Of a DNA stretch of 23,603 bases, positions 15,992-23,599 are shown in pieces (positions within the stretch are counted from its first letter, which is position 1; every line of letters begins with the position of its first letter). The notes below the pieces were generated by a model. That model had not been told where the DNA came from. It ran no database searches and saw nothing but the letters and a program-made list of their open reading frames with translations. The DNA lies in contig UQYT01000038.1 of the NCBI GenBank assembly GCA_900545405.1, positions 1 to 23,603 of the forward strand. The letters run 5' to 3'. The translations under genes and the position numbers were made by a program. Source of the stretch: an uncultured Eubacteriales bacterium. Its GTDB lineage: Bacteria > Bacillota > Clostridia > Oscillospirales > Oscillospiraceae.

Positions 15992-17202
15992 CAGTCTCCG
16001 CCTCCTTCCCCGGCGGGCACGTTGTCATAGATCATGGCCCCCGCCTTTATGACCGCGCCGGCGCCGATCTCGATGCCGGGGCCGCAGGTGGCGACGTTCC
16101 AGCTCTCGGAGCCGTCCGGGTCGGTGCCGACCTTGGCGCCCGCGCGGACCTTTGTGTTCTCGCCGATGATGGCGTATTTTATCTCGGCCCCGTCCTCAAC
16201 GACGGCGCCGGGCATGAGGATGCTGTACGTGACCGTGGCGCCCTTGCCCACGCGCACGGAGCTGGAGAGGACGCTGTTTTCGACCCGGCCCTCGATCTCG
16301 CAGCCCTCGGTGACTATGGAGTGGGATATCTTGCTGTCCGGCCCCGCATAGTGCGGCGGCTTGGTCGGACTCTTGGAGCGGATGGGCCAATCGGGGTCGT
16401 AGAGGTTGATGAGCGTGGGCGAGAGCATGTCCATGTTCGCATCCCAGAGGCTCACGATGGTGCCGACGTCGCGCCAGTAGCCCTGGAAGCGGTAGGGCCA
16501 GAGCTTCTGCCCGTCGGCGAGCATGGTGGGGATGATGTTCTTGCCGAAGTCCTTGGAGGAGTTCGGGTCAGCCTCGTCCCTTATGAGGTACTCGCGCAGT
16601 TTTTTCCAGTTGAAGATGTAGATGCCCATGGAGGCGAGGTCGCTCTTCGGCTGCTTGGGCTTCTCCTCAAACTCGTTGATGAAGCCGTCCTCACCCGTGG
16701 AGAGGATGCCGAAGCGGGAGGCCTCCTCCATAGAGACCTGGATGACCGCAATGGTGCAGTCCGCGCCGTGCTCCGTGTGTTCGCGCAGCATGTCGGAATA
16801 GTCCATCTTATAGATGTGGTCACCGGAGAGTATGAGCACGTTTTCCGGGTCATAGTTCTCGATGAAGCCGATGTTCTGATAGATGGCGTTGGCCGTGCCG
16901 GAGAACCAGGAGCCCTTCTCGCCCGCGCTCTGGTAGGGCGGCAGGATGAAAACGCCGCCGTCGGAGCTGTCGAGGTCGTAGGCCTGGCCGCTGCCTATGT
17001 AGCTGTTGAGCTGGAGCGGCCTGTACTGTGTGAGCACGCCGACCACGTCTATGCCGGAATTCGCGCAGTTGGAGAGCGGGAAGTCGATAATGCGGTACTT
17101 CCCGCCAAAGGGAACGCTGGGTTTTGCCACGTCCTTCGTGAGCGCGTAGAGCCTCGAGCCCTGCCCGCCCGCGAGGAGCATCGCAATGCATTTTCTGTTC
17201 AC
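15991..17202 (-). CDS. glgC: Glucose-1-phosphate adenylyltransferase, catalytic subunit
   Basis: A 403-residue enzyme that makes ADP-glucose from ATP and glucose 1-phosphate, the committed step of bacterial glycogen synthesis. Seen: the nucleotide loop AGGQGSR at 11-17, KPSVPFGGKYRIIDFPLSN at 27-45, FSGTANAIYQN at 100-110, SGDHIYKMDY at 126-135 with the metal-binding Asp, FEEKP at 178-182, and a hexapeptide beta-helix at the C-terminus. The start is GTG at 17202, six bases after a GGGGGG ribosome site. An ATG in a different frame lies just upstream. It sits 64 bases after pth and is coupled to glgD. Glycogen synthase (GlgA) and branching enzyme (GlgB) are not in the window. Confidence 0.97.
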   Translation of the reverse strand: MNRKCIAMLLAGGQGSRLYALTKDVAKPSVPFGGKYRIIDFPLSNCANSGIDVVGVLTQYRPLQLNSYIGSGQAYDLDSSDGGVFILPPYQSAGEKGSWFSGTANAIYQNIGFIENYDPENVLILSGDHIYKMDYSDMLREHTEHGADCTIAVIQVSMEEASRFGILSTGEDGFINEFEEKPKQPKSDLASMGIYIFNWKKLREYLIRDEADPNSSKDFGKNIIPTMLADGQKLWPYRFQGYWRDVGTIVSLWDANMDMLSPTLINLYDPDWPIRSKSPTKPPHYAGPDSKISHSIVTEGCEIEGRVENSVLSSSVRVGKGATVTYSILMPGAVVEDGAEIKYAIIGENTKVRAGAKVGTDPDGSESWNVATCGPGIEIGAGAVIKAGAMIYDNVPAGEGGGD

Positions 17203-17223
17203 ACATTTCCCCCCTGACGTTTT

Positions 17224-17245
17224 GGCTCCGCCCGGAGGCGCAGCC
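17224..17245. repeat. Hairpin in the pth-glgC gap
   Basis: GGCTCCGCC (17224-17232) and GGCGCAGCC (17237-17245) pair with one mismatch around a 4-base loop. There is no T-tract, so it is not a clear terminator. It may be an intergenic repeat fragment or a transcript-processing or stabilising hairpin at the point where the housekeeping genes meet the glycogen genes. Confidence 0.4.
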
Positions 17246-17266
17246 CCCGGACGATGCCTGGAATTG

Positions 17267-17863
17267 CTAGGCTTTGCGGTTGTATTTGCTCATGGCCCGT
17301 TCCGGGCCTTCTGTCACATAGCAGACGGCGGCCTGCGCGGCGCGCTCAACGGCGTCGGCCATCAGCTCCGCGTCCTTGCCCCTCGGCGTGCCGAGCACCC
17401 AGTCCGCCGTGTCGTAATCCGGGTGGGGCGGCTCGCCCACGCCCAGGCGGATGCGCGGGAACTGGTCCGTGCCCAGCGCGGCGATTATGCTCTTGAGCCC
17501 GTTGTGGCCCCCGGCGCTGCCGCCCGTCCGGATGCGCACCGAGCCCGGGGGCAGGGCCATCTCGTCCGAGAACACCAGCACCCGCTCCGGCGGGAGCTTG
17601 TAAAACTTCGCCGCGGGGCCCACGGCCTCGCCCGAGAGGTTCATCAGCGTCTGCGGGAGCATGAGCAGGACCTTGTGCCCGCTCACGTCCGCCGTGGCGG
17701 TCAGCGCCCGCCACCTTGCGCGGTTTATCTTCACGCCCAGGCTCTTCGAGAGCGCCTCGCCGACCATGAAGCCGGCGTTGTGCCGCGTCCCGGCGTACCT
17801 CGGCCCGGGATTGCCCAGGAACACGAAGAGCCACTCCGCGCCGCCCTTCGCTCCGAACAGCAT
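17267..17863 (-). CDS. pth: Peptidyl-tRNA hydrolase
   Basis: A 198-residue cytoplasmic enzyme that frees tRNA from peptidyl-tRNAs dropped by stalled ribosomes. The four residues known to matter in E. coli Pth are present in order: Asn18 and catalytic His28 in LGNPGPRYAGTRHNAGFM, Asn75 in PQTLMNLSG, Asp100 in FSDEMALPPG and Asn121 in GGHNGLKSI. The start lies one base after the prs stop, so translation is coupled. About seven extra residues precede the usual start, so a later start is possible, but no better ribosome site was seen. The prs-pth pairing is common in bacteria. Here glgC follows. Confidence 0.97.
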   Translation of the reverse strand: MLFGAKGGAEWLFVFLGNPGPRYAGTRHNAGFMVGEALSKSLGVKINRARWRALTATADVSGHKVLLMLPQTLMNLSGEAVGPAAKFYKLPPERVLVFSDEMALPPGSVRIRTGGSAGGHNGLKSIIAALGTDQFPRIRLGVGEPPHPDYDTADWVLGTPRGKDAELMADAVERAAQAAVCYVTEGPERAMSKYNRKA

Positions 17864-17864
17864 A

Positions 17865-18833
17865 TCAGTCGAAGAGCGAGGAGATGGAGACTTCCTCGTA
17901 TATGCGCTCTATCGCCTCGGCGAAGATGGGCGCGACGGAGAGATAACGGATCTTGTCGCAGCGCGGCTTGTCCGCGGGGTACGGGATGGTGTCGAGCAGT
18001 ATGAGCTCCTTGAGCGGGCTCTTCTCTATCCTCTCGAGCGCGGGGCCGGAGAGCACGCCGTGGGAAGCGCAGGCGTATATCTCCTTCGCGCCGCCGATCT
18101 CGACGAGGGCGTCCGCCGCGTGGCAGAGGCTGCCGGCGGTGTCGACCATGTCGTCGAGCAGTATGACGTTCTTGCCGCGCACGTCGCCTATTATATTCAT
18201 GACCTCGGAGGAATTTGCCTTCTGGCGGCGCTTGTCCACGATGGCGAGGGGCATGTCCAGCTTCTGAGCAAAGGCGCGGGCGCGGGCCACGCTGCCGACG
18301 TCGGGAGAGACGACCATGAAGTCCTCATTGCCGCGGCCGAACTGCTTGAGATAGTGGTTGCCGAGGATGGGCGCGCCGAAGAGGTTGTCCACGGGGATGT
18401 CGAAGAAGCCCTGTATCTGGGCGGCGTGGAGGTCCATGGTGAGGACGCGGTCCGCGCCGGCCTCGGTTATGAGGTTGGCGACCAGCTTTGCGGAGATGGG
18501 GTCGCGGCTCTTGGCCTTGCGGTCCTGCCTCGCGTAGCCGAAGTACGGGATGACGGCGGTTATGCGGCCCGCGCTGGCGCGGCGCATGGCGTCTATCATG
18601 ACGAGCAGCTCCATGAGGCTGTCGTTTACGGGCTTGCAGGTGGACTGGACTATAAAGGCGTCCGCGCCGCGCACGGGCTCCCTGAGCTCGAGCGAGACCT
18701 CCCCGTCCGCGAAGGCGGAGACTTTGCAGTCGCCGAGCTTCTTGCTCAGCCTGTCGCATATCGCCTGGGCGAGCGGAAGGTTGGAGTTGCCCGCGAATAC
18801 CTTTACCTCTTTGCCGTGTGAGATCAATTTCAT
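17865..18833 (-). CDS. prs: Ribose-phosphate pyrophosphokinase (PRPP synthase)
   Basis: A 322-residue enzyme that makes phosphoribosyl pyrophosphate from ribose 5-phosphate and ATP, for purine, pyrimidine, NAD, His and Trp synthesis. Seen: FADGEVSLEL near 41-50, the ATP-site segment YFGYARQDRK at 97-106, the DLHAAQIQGFFD signature at 134-145 and the PRPP-binding loop VILLDDMVDTAG at 223-234. Length is typical of class I enzymes. The ATG follows a GAGAGGACG ribosome site. It is the first gene of the minus-strand operon, read from an extended -10 promoter 43 bases upstream and divergent from prfB. Confidence 0.97.
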   Translation of the reverse strand: MKLISHGKEVKVFAGNSNLPLAQAICDRLSKKLGDCKVSAFADGEVSLELREPVRGADAFIVQSTCKPVNDSLMELLVMIDAMRRASAGRITAVIPYFGYARQDRKAKSRDPISAKLVANLITEAGADRVLTMDLHAAQIQGFFDIPVDNLFGAPILGNHYLKQFGRGNEDFMVVSPDVGSVARARAFAQKLDMPLAIVDKRRQKANSSEVMNIIGDVRGKNVILLDDMVDTAGSLCHAADALVEIGGAKEIYACASHGVLSGPALERIEKSPLKELILLDTIPYPADKPRCDKIRYLSVAPIFAEAIERIYEEVSISSLFD

Positions 18834-18875
18834 CGTCCTCTCTCTCGTGATGGGCCCTCGGCCCTTTCCGCTGAC

Positions 18876-18884
18876 ATTATACCA
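18876..18884 (-). promoter_or_regulatory. Extended -10 promoter of prs-pth-glgCDP
   Basis: On the minus strand TGG (18882-18884) directly precedes a perfect TATAAT (18876-18881), 42 bases before the prs ATG. No good -35 box is found at 16-18 bases, so it relies on the extended -10 element, as does the small-ORF promoter at 12032. Confidence 0.65.
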
Positions 18885-18974
18885 AATGCTCCGCCAAATT
18901 CATAGATGGTAAAAGAAGTTTTTTCTTTGACGGGCACGAGCTGCCAGCACGGGCGGGATTTTGGAGATTTGTTA

Positions 18975-19003
18975 TTTACAAGCAGTGGAGTTATGGATAT
19001 AAT
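18975..19003 (+). promoter_or_regulatory. Sigma-A promoter of prfB and the following genes
   Basis: TTTACA (18975-18980), a 17-base spacer and a perfect TATAAT (18998-19003) lie 34 bases before the prfB ATG at 19038. A promoter here fixes the prfB start: the in-frame extension back to 18906 would begin upstream of the transcript. Confidence 0.8.
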
Positions 19004-19037
19004 AGTAGGGCTAATTTTTTGGAAAGCGGTTGAAGAT

Positions 19038-20144
19038 ATGCTTGAATTTGAGGAATATAAGGTCAAACTGAACAACATCAAGCCCACGCTGGACGGTCTG
19101 GGCACGGCGCTCAAGCTCGACGACGCGAAGGCCGAGATAGCCGAGCTCGAGGCCGAGAGCGCCAAGGACGGCTTCTGGAACGACATCGACCGGAGCCAGA
19201 AGGTGCAAAAGCGCCTCAAGCAGCTCCAGCAGAAGTGCGAGAAATACGAAAAGCTCCGCTCCACCTGGGACGACCTCATGGTCATCTGCGAGATGGCGCT
19301 GGAGGAGAACGACGACTCCATGCTCGGCGAGCTGGAGGCGGACTACGCCAAGCTAGAGAGCGAGCTGGAGGCCATGCGCCTCTCCACGCTGCTCTCCGGC
19401 GAGTACGACGCGAACAACGCCATACTCTCCATCCACCCCGGCGCGGGCGGCACGGAGGCCCAGGACTGGGCGCAGATGCTCTACCGCATGTACACCCGCT
19501 GGGCCGAGCGCCACGGCTACACCTACACGCTCATGGACTGGCAGGACGGCGAGGAGGCGGGCATCAAGTCCGCCACCATCAAGATAGAGGGCGAGAACGC
19601 CTATGGCTACCTCAAGAGCGAGCACGGCGTGCACCGCCTCGTGCGCATCTCCCCCTTTGACGCCTCGGGCCGCCGCCAGACCAGCTTTGCCGCCGTCGAG
19701 GTCATGCCCGAGATAACCGACACCGGCGAGATAGAGCTGCGCGACGAGGACATCAAGATGGACGTGTTCCGCTCCTCCGGCGCGGGCGGGCAGAAGGTCA
19801 ACAAGACCTCCTCCGCCGTCCGTCTCACGCACATCCCCACCGGCATCGTCGTCTCCAGTCAGGTCGAGCGCAGCCACTTCCAGAACCTCGAGAACTGCCG
19901 CGAGATGCTCCGCGCCAAGCTGGCCGAGATAAAGGAGCGCGAGCACCTCGAGAAGATAAGCGACATCAAGGGCGTCCAGATGAAGATAGACTTCGGCAGC
20001 GCCATCCGCTCCTACGTCTTCATGCCCTACACCCTCGCCAAGGACGCGAGGACGGGCTACGAGAACGGCAACATCAATGCCGTCATGGACGGAGATATCG
20101 ACGGCTTCATCAACGCCTACCTTGCTATGAAAGCGGGCGAGTGA
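19038..20144 (+). CDS. prfB: Peptide chain release factor 2, without programmed frameshift
   Basis: A 368-residue factor that reads UGA and UAA stop codons and triggers peptide release. Seen: the SPF stop-recognition tripeptide at 205-207 that marks RF2, and the catalytic GGQ at 250-252 in SSGAGGQKVNKTSSAVRLTH. Many prfB genes carry an in-frame UGA near codon 25 that needs a +1 frameshift and serves as autoregulation. Here the matching position (GTALKLDDA, about 22-30) is continuous, with CTC GAC where the shift site would be. The start at 19038 was chosen from the promoter position and the usual N-terminus (MLEFEEYK). It is the first gene of a run with capA and the fol genes. Confidence 0.96.
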   Translation: MLEFEEYKVKLNNIKPTLDGLGTALKLDDAKAEIAELEAESAKDGFWNDIDRSQKVQKRLKQLQQKCEKYEKLRSTWDDLMVICEMALEENDDSMLGELEADYAKLESELEAMRLSTLLSGEYDANNAILSIHPGAGGTEAQDWAQMLYRMYTRWAERHGYTYTLMDWQDGEEAGIKSATIKIEGENAYGYLKSEHGVHRLVRISPFDASGRRQTSFAAVEVMPEITDTGEIELRDEDIKMDVFRSSGAGGQKVNKTSSAVRLTHIPTGIVVSSQVERSHFQNLENCREMLRAKLAEIKEREHLEKISDIKGVQMKIDFGSAIRSYVFMPYTLAKDARTGYENGNINAVMDGDIDGFINAYLAMKAGE

Positions 20145-20178
20145 CATCAACAAACTGCTTAAAACCCTGCTGGCGGTC

Positions 20179-21294
20179 GTGCTCTGCGCGTTCTTCGTGC
20201 TGATGGGCGGCAGCCTGCACTTCGGGGAGGCCGCAGCGGTGCAGCCGACGGACGGGCCCACGCGCCCGCCCTCCATGTCCGCCGAGGACGAGGGCGCCGA
20301 CGCCCCCGCCGTGAGCGAAGAGCCCGACGCCTCCCCCAGCCCCGCCGCCGAGCCCGAGGTGTTCAACCTCAGCTTCATCGGCGACATCACGCCGGACGCC
20401 GTGCCATATTACCGCGGCTCCTCCGTCGCGTACCAGAACGTCGTCACCGCCGACAACCTCGGCTACGTCTTTGAAAAGACCGTGCAGTATTTCGAGGACG
20501 ACGACTTCACGATGGCGAACTTCGAGTGCGTGCTCTCGAATTACGACGTGCCCGCGGACAAGAACTTCACCTTCCGCGCCCCGCCGGAGTATGTGGGCAT
20601 CCTCACTTCCGGCAGCGTGGAGTTCGTGACGCTCGGCAACAACCACGTAGAGGACTACGGCGAGCAGGGCTATGCCGACACCAAGGCCACGCTGGACGAT
20701 GCCGGGATAGGCTACGCGGGCCGCGACGAGTACACCATCTATGAGACGGAATCGGGCCTCAAGATAGGCGTATACGCCGTGTCCTTCGGCAAGGTCTCGC
20801 AGATACAGGCGGGCATCGCGGCGCTCAAGGAGGCCGGGGCCGAGTTCATCATCGCCGCCCTCCACTGGGGCGACGAGGGCTCCTACGACGTAAACAGCCT
20901 CCAGCTCGAGCAGGGCCACGCCGCCATCGACGCGGGCGCGGACGTGGTCTACGGCTCGCACCCGCACACGCTGCAGCCCATCGAGGTCTACAACGGCCAC
21001 TACATATTCTACTCCATGGGCAACTGGTCCTTCGGCGGCAACACCAACCCGCGCGACAAGGACACGGTCATTGCCAAGCTCGAGGTCACGCGCGACACGG
21101 ACGGCTCCGTCTCCGTGACGAACCTCACGCTCATCCCCTGCGCCTCCTCCGGCGTGGTGGACGGCAACAACTACCAGCCCGTGCCCTATGAGGAGGGCAG
21201 CGAGGAATATGAGCGCACCATCTCCAAGCTCGAGGGCAGCTTCACCGGCGCGAACCTCACCATCCCCTACGAATACGGCTTCAACGAATACTGA
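20179..21294 (+). CDS. CapA-family secreted metallophosphatase-like protein
   Basis: The family is named for a poly-gamma-glutamate capsule protein. It has a calcineurin-like metallophosphatase fold; the biochemical role of most members is unknown. Counting from the GTG at 20179, there is a hydrophobic signal or anchor, a Pro/Ala/Glu linker, and then LSFIGDITPD, MANFECVLSN, LGNNHVEDYG, AALHWGDEG, GSHPHTLQP and YSMGNW, which carry the expected Asp, Asn, Glu and His metal ligands in order. CapB and CapC are absent, so capsule synthesis is not implied. The GTG at 20179 is the first standard start. However, the frame is open back to an ATC at 20146, just past the prfB stop, and that longer form would supply the missing basic n-region (NKLLK). 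Translation is probably coupled to prfB. Confidence 0.85.
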   Translation: MLCAFFVLMGGSLHFGEAAAVQPTDGPTRPPSMSAEDEGADAPAVSEEPDASPSPAAEPEVFNLSFIGDITPDAVPYYRGSSVAYQNVVTADNLGYVFEKTVQYFEDDDFTMANFECVLSNYDVPADKNFTFRAPPEYVGILTSGSVEFVTLGNNHVEDYGEQGYADTKATLDDAGIGYAGRDEYTIYETESGLKIGVYAVSFGKVSQIQAGIAALKEAGAEFIIAALHWGDEGSYDVNSLQLEQGHAAIDAGADVVYGSHPHTLQPIEVYNGHYIFYSMGNWSFGGNTNPRDKDTVIAKLEVTRDTDGSVSVTNLTLIPCASSGVVDGNNYQPVPYEEGSEEYERTISKLEGSFTGANLTIPYEYGFNEY

Positions 21295-21297
21295 TAC

Positions 21298-21313
21298 CCG
21301 GGCGCGTGCCCGG
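21298..21313 (+). other. Hairpin at the folE ribosome site
   Basis: CCGGGC (21298-21303), loop GCGT and GCCCGG (21308-21313) form a 6-bp GC stem directly before AAGGAG (21314-21319), the folE ribosome site. There is no T-tract. It may insulate folE translation from capA or affect access to the ribosome site. Confidence 0.4.
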
Positions 21314-21327
21314 AAGGAGATCCCAAA

Positions 21328-21882
21328 ATGGATGCAGAAAAGATAAAACGCGGCGTCCGCCTGCTGCTCGAGGGCATGGGCGAGGACCCGCAGCGCGAGG
21401 GTCTCATAGAGACCCCGGACAGGATTGCGCGTATGTATGCGGAGCTCGCCGCGGGCTACACGGAGGACGCCGCGGAACACCTCGCAGTGCGCTTCCACGT
21501 TGAGGAGGGCGGCATCGTCCTCGAGAAAGACATCCGCTTTTATTCGATGTGCGAACACCACCTCCTCCCCTTCTACGGCACGGCGGCGGTGGCGTACATC
21601 CCGGACGGCGAGGTCGTGGGCCTGAGCAAGATCGCCCGCACGGTCGAGGTTTACGCCAGGCGGCTCCAGCTCCAGGAGCGCATGACGGCTCAGATTGCCG
21701 ACGCCTTCATGGAAAACCTCAATCCGAAGGGCGTCATGGTCTATGTCGAGGCCGAGCACATGTGCATGACCATGCGTGGCATCAAAAAGCCCGGCTCCAA
21801 GACCGTGACATATGCCGCGCGCGGCGTGTTCGAGACGGATGCGGCGCTGCGGGAGAGCTTCTGGCACATGCTCGGCAGGTGA
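21328..21882 (+). CDS. folE: GTP cyclohydrolase I
   Basis: A 184-residue enzyme that opens and rearranges GTP to 7,8-dihydroneopterin triphosphate, the first step of folate synthesis. The zinc ligands are visible: Cys75 and His78 in SMCEHHLLPF and Cys146 in AEHMCMTMRG. GEVVGLSKIAR, around 94-104, is the usual signature. Length is typical. The start has AAGGAG eight bases upstream. It lies 33 bases after the capA stop, and its own stop is three bases from the folP start. It begins a folE-folP-folBK set. No separate promoter was seen. Confidence 0.97.
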   Translation: MDAEKIKRGVRLLLEGMGEDPQREGLIETPDRIARMYAELAAGYTEDAAEHLAVRFHVEEGGIVLEKDIRFYSMCEHHLLPFYGTAAVAYIPDGEVVGLSKIARTVEVYARRLQLQERMTAQIADAFMENLNPKGVMVYVEAEHMCMTMRGIKKPGSKTVTYAARGVFETDAALRESFWHMLGR

Positions 21883-21885
21883 GAT

Positions 21886-22716
21886 ATGTTAATAGGAGAT
21901 CGCAAATTCGATACGAAAAACGGCGTGTACGTCATGGGCATCCTGAACGTCACGCCGGATTCCTTTTCTGACGGCGGGCTCTGGACGGAGCGCGACGCCG
22001 CGCTCAGGCAGGCCGGGCGCATGGCCGAAGAGGGCGCGGCCATAATCGACATAGGCGGCGAGTCCACCCGCCCGGGCCACACGCCCGTGAGCGCCGAGGA
22101 CGAGGCCGCGCGCGTGCTGCCCATAGTCGAGGCGGTGAAGCGCGAGACGGGCCTGCCCGTGTCCATAGACACGTACAAGGCCGAGGTGGCCCGCGCCGCG
22201 CTCGAAGCCGGGGCGGACATGGTGAACGACATCTGGGGCCTCCGCCGCGACGGCGGCGAGATGGCCGCGCTCATCGCCGGGACAGGCGCCGCCTGCTGCC
22301 TGATGCACAACCGCGCGCGGGCCGAGTACGCGGACTTCATGGCCGACATGCTCTCCGACCTGCGCGAGACGCTCGCCATAGCGGACCGCGCGGGCATTGC
22401 GCGCTCGAGCATCGTGCTCGACCCGGGCATAGGCTTCGGCAAGACCTATGAGCAGAACCTCATAGCGATGAACCGGCTCGACGAGCTGCTGGCCCTCGGC
22501 TGTCCCGTGCTGCTCGCGGCCTCGCGGAAGTCGGTCATCGGCCTGACGCTGGACCTCCCTGCCGATCAGCGGCTGGAGGGCACCATCGCCACAACGGTGG
22601 CGGGCGTACTGCGCGGCGCGGCCTTTGTGCGTGTGCACGACGTGAAGGAAAATCTCCGCGCGGCGCGGATGGCGCTCGCGATACGCAGGGAGGCTGGTCT
22701 TGATGCGCAGCTGTGA
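21886..22716 (+). CDS. folP: Dihydropteroate synthase
   Basis: A 276-residue TIM-barrel enzyme that joins p-aminobenzoate to hydroxymethyl-dihydropterin diphosphate; it is the sulfonamide target. The known active-site residues are all present: Asn21 in ILNVTPDSFSDGG, Asp55 and the GESTRPG loop at 58-64, Asp95, Asn114, Asp179 in DPGIGFGKT, Lys215 in SRK, and Arg249 and His251 in RVHD. The resistance-linked loops look wild type, though single substitutions cannot be judged without alignment. AGGTGAGAT precedes the ATG, and the folE stop is three bases away. Its 3' end overlaps the folB-folK gene by 14 bases. Confidence 0.97.
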   Translation: MLIGDRKFDTKNGVYVMGILNVTPDSFSDGGLWTERDAALRQAGRMAEEGAAIIDIGGESTRPGHTPVSAEDEAARVLPIVEAVKRETGLPVSIDTYKAEVARAALEAGADMVNDIWGLRRDGGEMAALIAGTGAACCLMHNRARAEYADFMADMLSDLRETLAIADRAGIARSSIVLDPGIGFGKTYEQNLIAMNRLDELLALGCPVLLAASRKSVIGLTLDLPADQRLEGTIATTVAGVLRGAAFVRVHDVKENLRAARMALAIRREAGLDAQL

Positions 22717-23527
22717 CGAGATAATCATAGAAAACCTCGAAGTATTCGCAAACCACGGGGTGTTCCCGGAGGAGACGCGGCTGGGACAGAAGTTTCTGGT
22801 GTCGATGCACCTTCATGTGGACACCCGCAGAGCCGGGTTTACGGACGAGCTGACGGCTTCGGTGCATTACGGCGAGGTCTGCGAGTTCGTGACGGCATAT
22901 CTGAAAGAGCACACGTACAAGCTCATAGAAGCGGCGGCGGAACAGACCGCGCGCTCGGTGCTGCTGCGCTGGCCGCTCATCCGGGGGCTGACGTTTGAGC
23001 TCAAGAAGCCCTGGGCGCCGGTGGGTCTGCCGCTTGAGAGCGTGTCCGTGCGGATAGAGCGCCGCTGGCACCGGGCGTACATCGCGCTCGGCTCCAATAT
23101 GGGCGACAAGCAGGCGTATCTGGACGGCGCTGTGGAGGCGCTGCGTGCGCTCCCCGACTGCCGCGTGGGCGCGGTGTCGGATTTCATCGTGACGGCGCCC
23201 TTCGGCGGCGTGAAGCAGGACGACTTTTTGAACGGCTGTCTGGAGCTGGAGACGCTGCTGATGCCGGAGGAGCTGCTGGACGCGCTGCATGAGATAGAGC
23301 GCTCGGCTCACCGCGAGCGGCTGGTCCATTGGGGCCCGCGGACGCTGGATTTGGATATCCTGTACTATGACGACGAGGTCATAGACACGCCCGAGCTGAC
23401 CATCCCCCACCCCGGCATCCCGGAGCGGGACTTCGTGCTCCGCCCCCTGAACCAGATCGCCCCGAATCTCCGCCACCCCCTGCTGCACCGCACCACGTCC
23501 GACATGCTCTCCGCACTAAACGAATAA
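22703..23527 (+). CDS. folBK: Bifunctional dihydroneopterin aldolase / hydroxymethyl-dihydropterin pyrophosphokinase
   Basis: A 274-residue fusion. Residues about 1-118 are dihydroneopterin aldolase, with the FANHGVFPEE motif, Tyr56 and a probable catalytic Lys101 in FELKKPWAPV. Residues about 124-274 are the pyrophosphokinase (FolK), with YIALGSNMGDK at 127-136 and RTLDLDIL at 213-220 carrying the metal-binding Asp216 and Asp218, then IPHPGIPERDFVLRPL. The two consecutive steps supply the substrate of FolP, encoded just upstream. Such FolB-FolK fusions are known in Firmicutes. The ATG at 22703 is preferred to a TTG one codon earlier; GGGAGG lies nine bases upstream. It is the last gene before the terminal repeat. 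Confidence 0.96.
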   Translation: MRSCDEIIIENLEVFANHGVFPEETRLGQKFLVSMHLHVDTRRAGFTDELTASVHYGEVCEFVTAYLKEHTYKLIEAAAEQTARSVLLRWPLIRGLTFELKKPWAPVGLPLESVSVRIERRWHRAYIALGSNMGDKQAYLDGAVEALRALPDCRVGAVSDFIVTAPFGGVKQDDFLNGCLELETLLMPEELLDALHEIERSAHRERLVHWGPRTLDLDILYYDDEVIDTPELTIPHPGIPERDFVLRPLNQIAPNLRHPLLHRTTSDMLSALNE

Positions 23528-23536
23528 AAGTTTCGT

Positions 23537-23599
23537 CCACCTTTTCAAAGGTGGTGGAGTCCAGAGGCAAAGCCTCTGGCCGCGCTCCGCAGAGCGCGG
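23537..23599. repeat. Triple-hairpin intergenic repeat at the window end
   Basis: Three perfect hairpins lie one after another: CCACCTTT/AAAGGTGG (23537-23554), CCAGAGGC/GCCTCTGG (23561-23579) and CCGCGCTC/GAGCGCGG (23580-23599), each with an 8-base arm and a loop of 2-4 bases. The first starts 10 bases after the folBK stop and may stop or protect that transcript, though no T-tract follows. The ordered, compact design resembles dispersed hairpin repeats in gut Clostridia, but a second copy is not seen in this window and the right end may be cut off. Confidence 0.6.

Noticed and set aside
18906..19037. N-terminal extension of prfB
   Set aside because: It would begin upstream of the TTTACA-17-TATAAT promoter, and RF2 proteins begin near the ATG at 19038.
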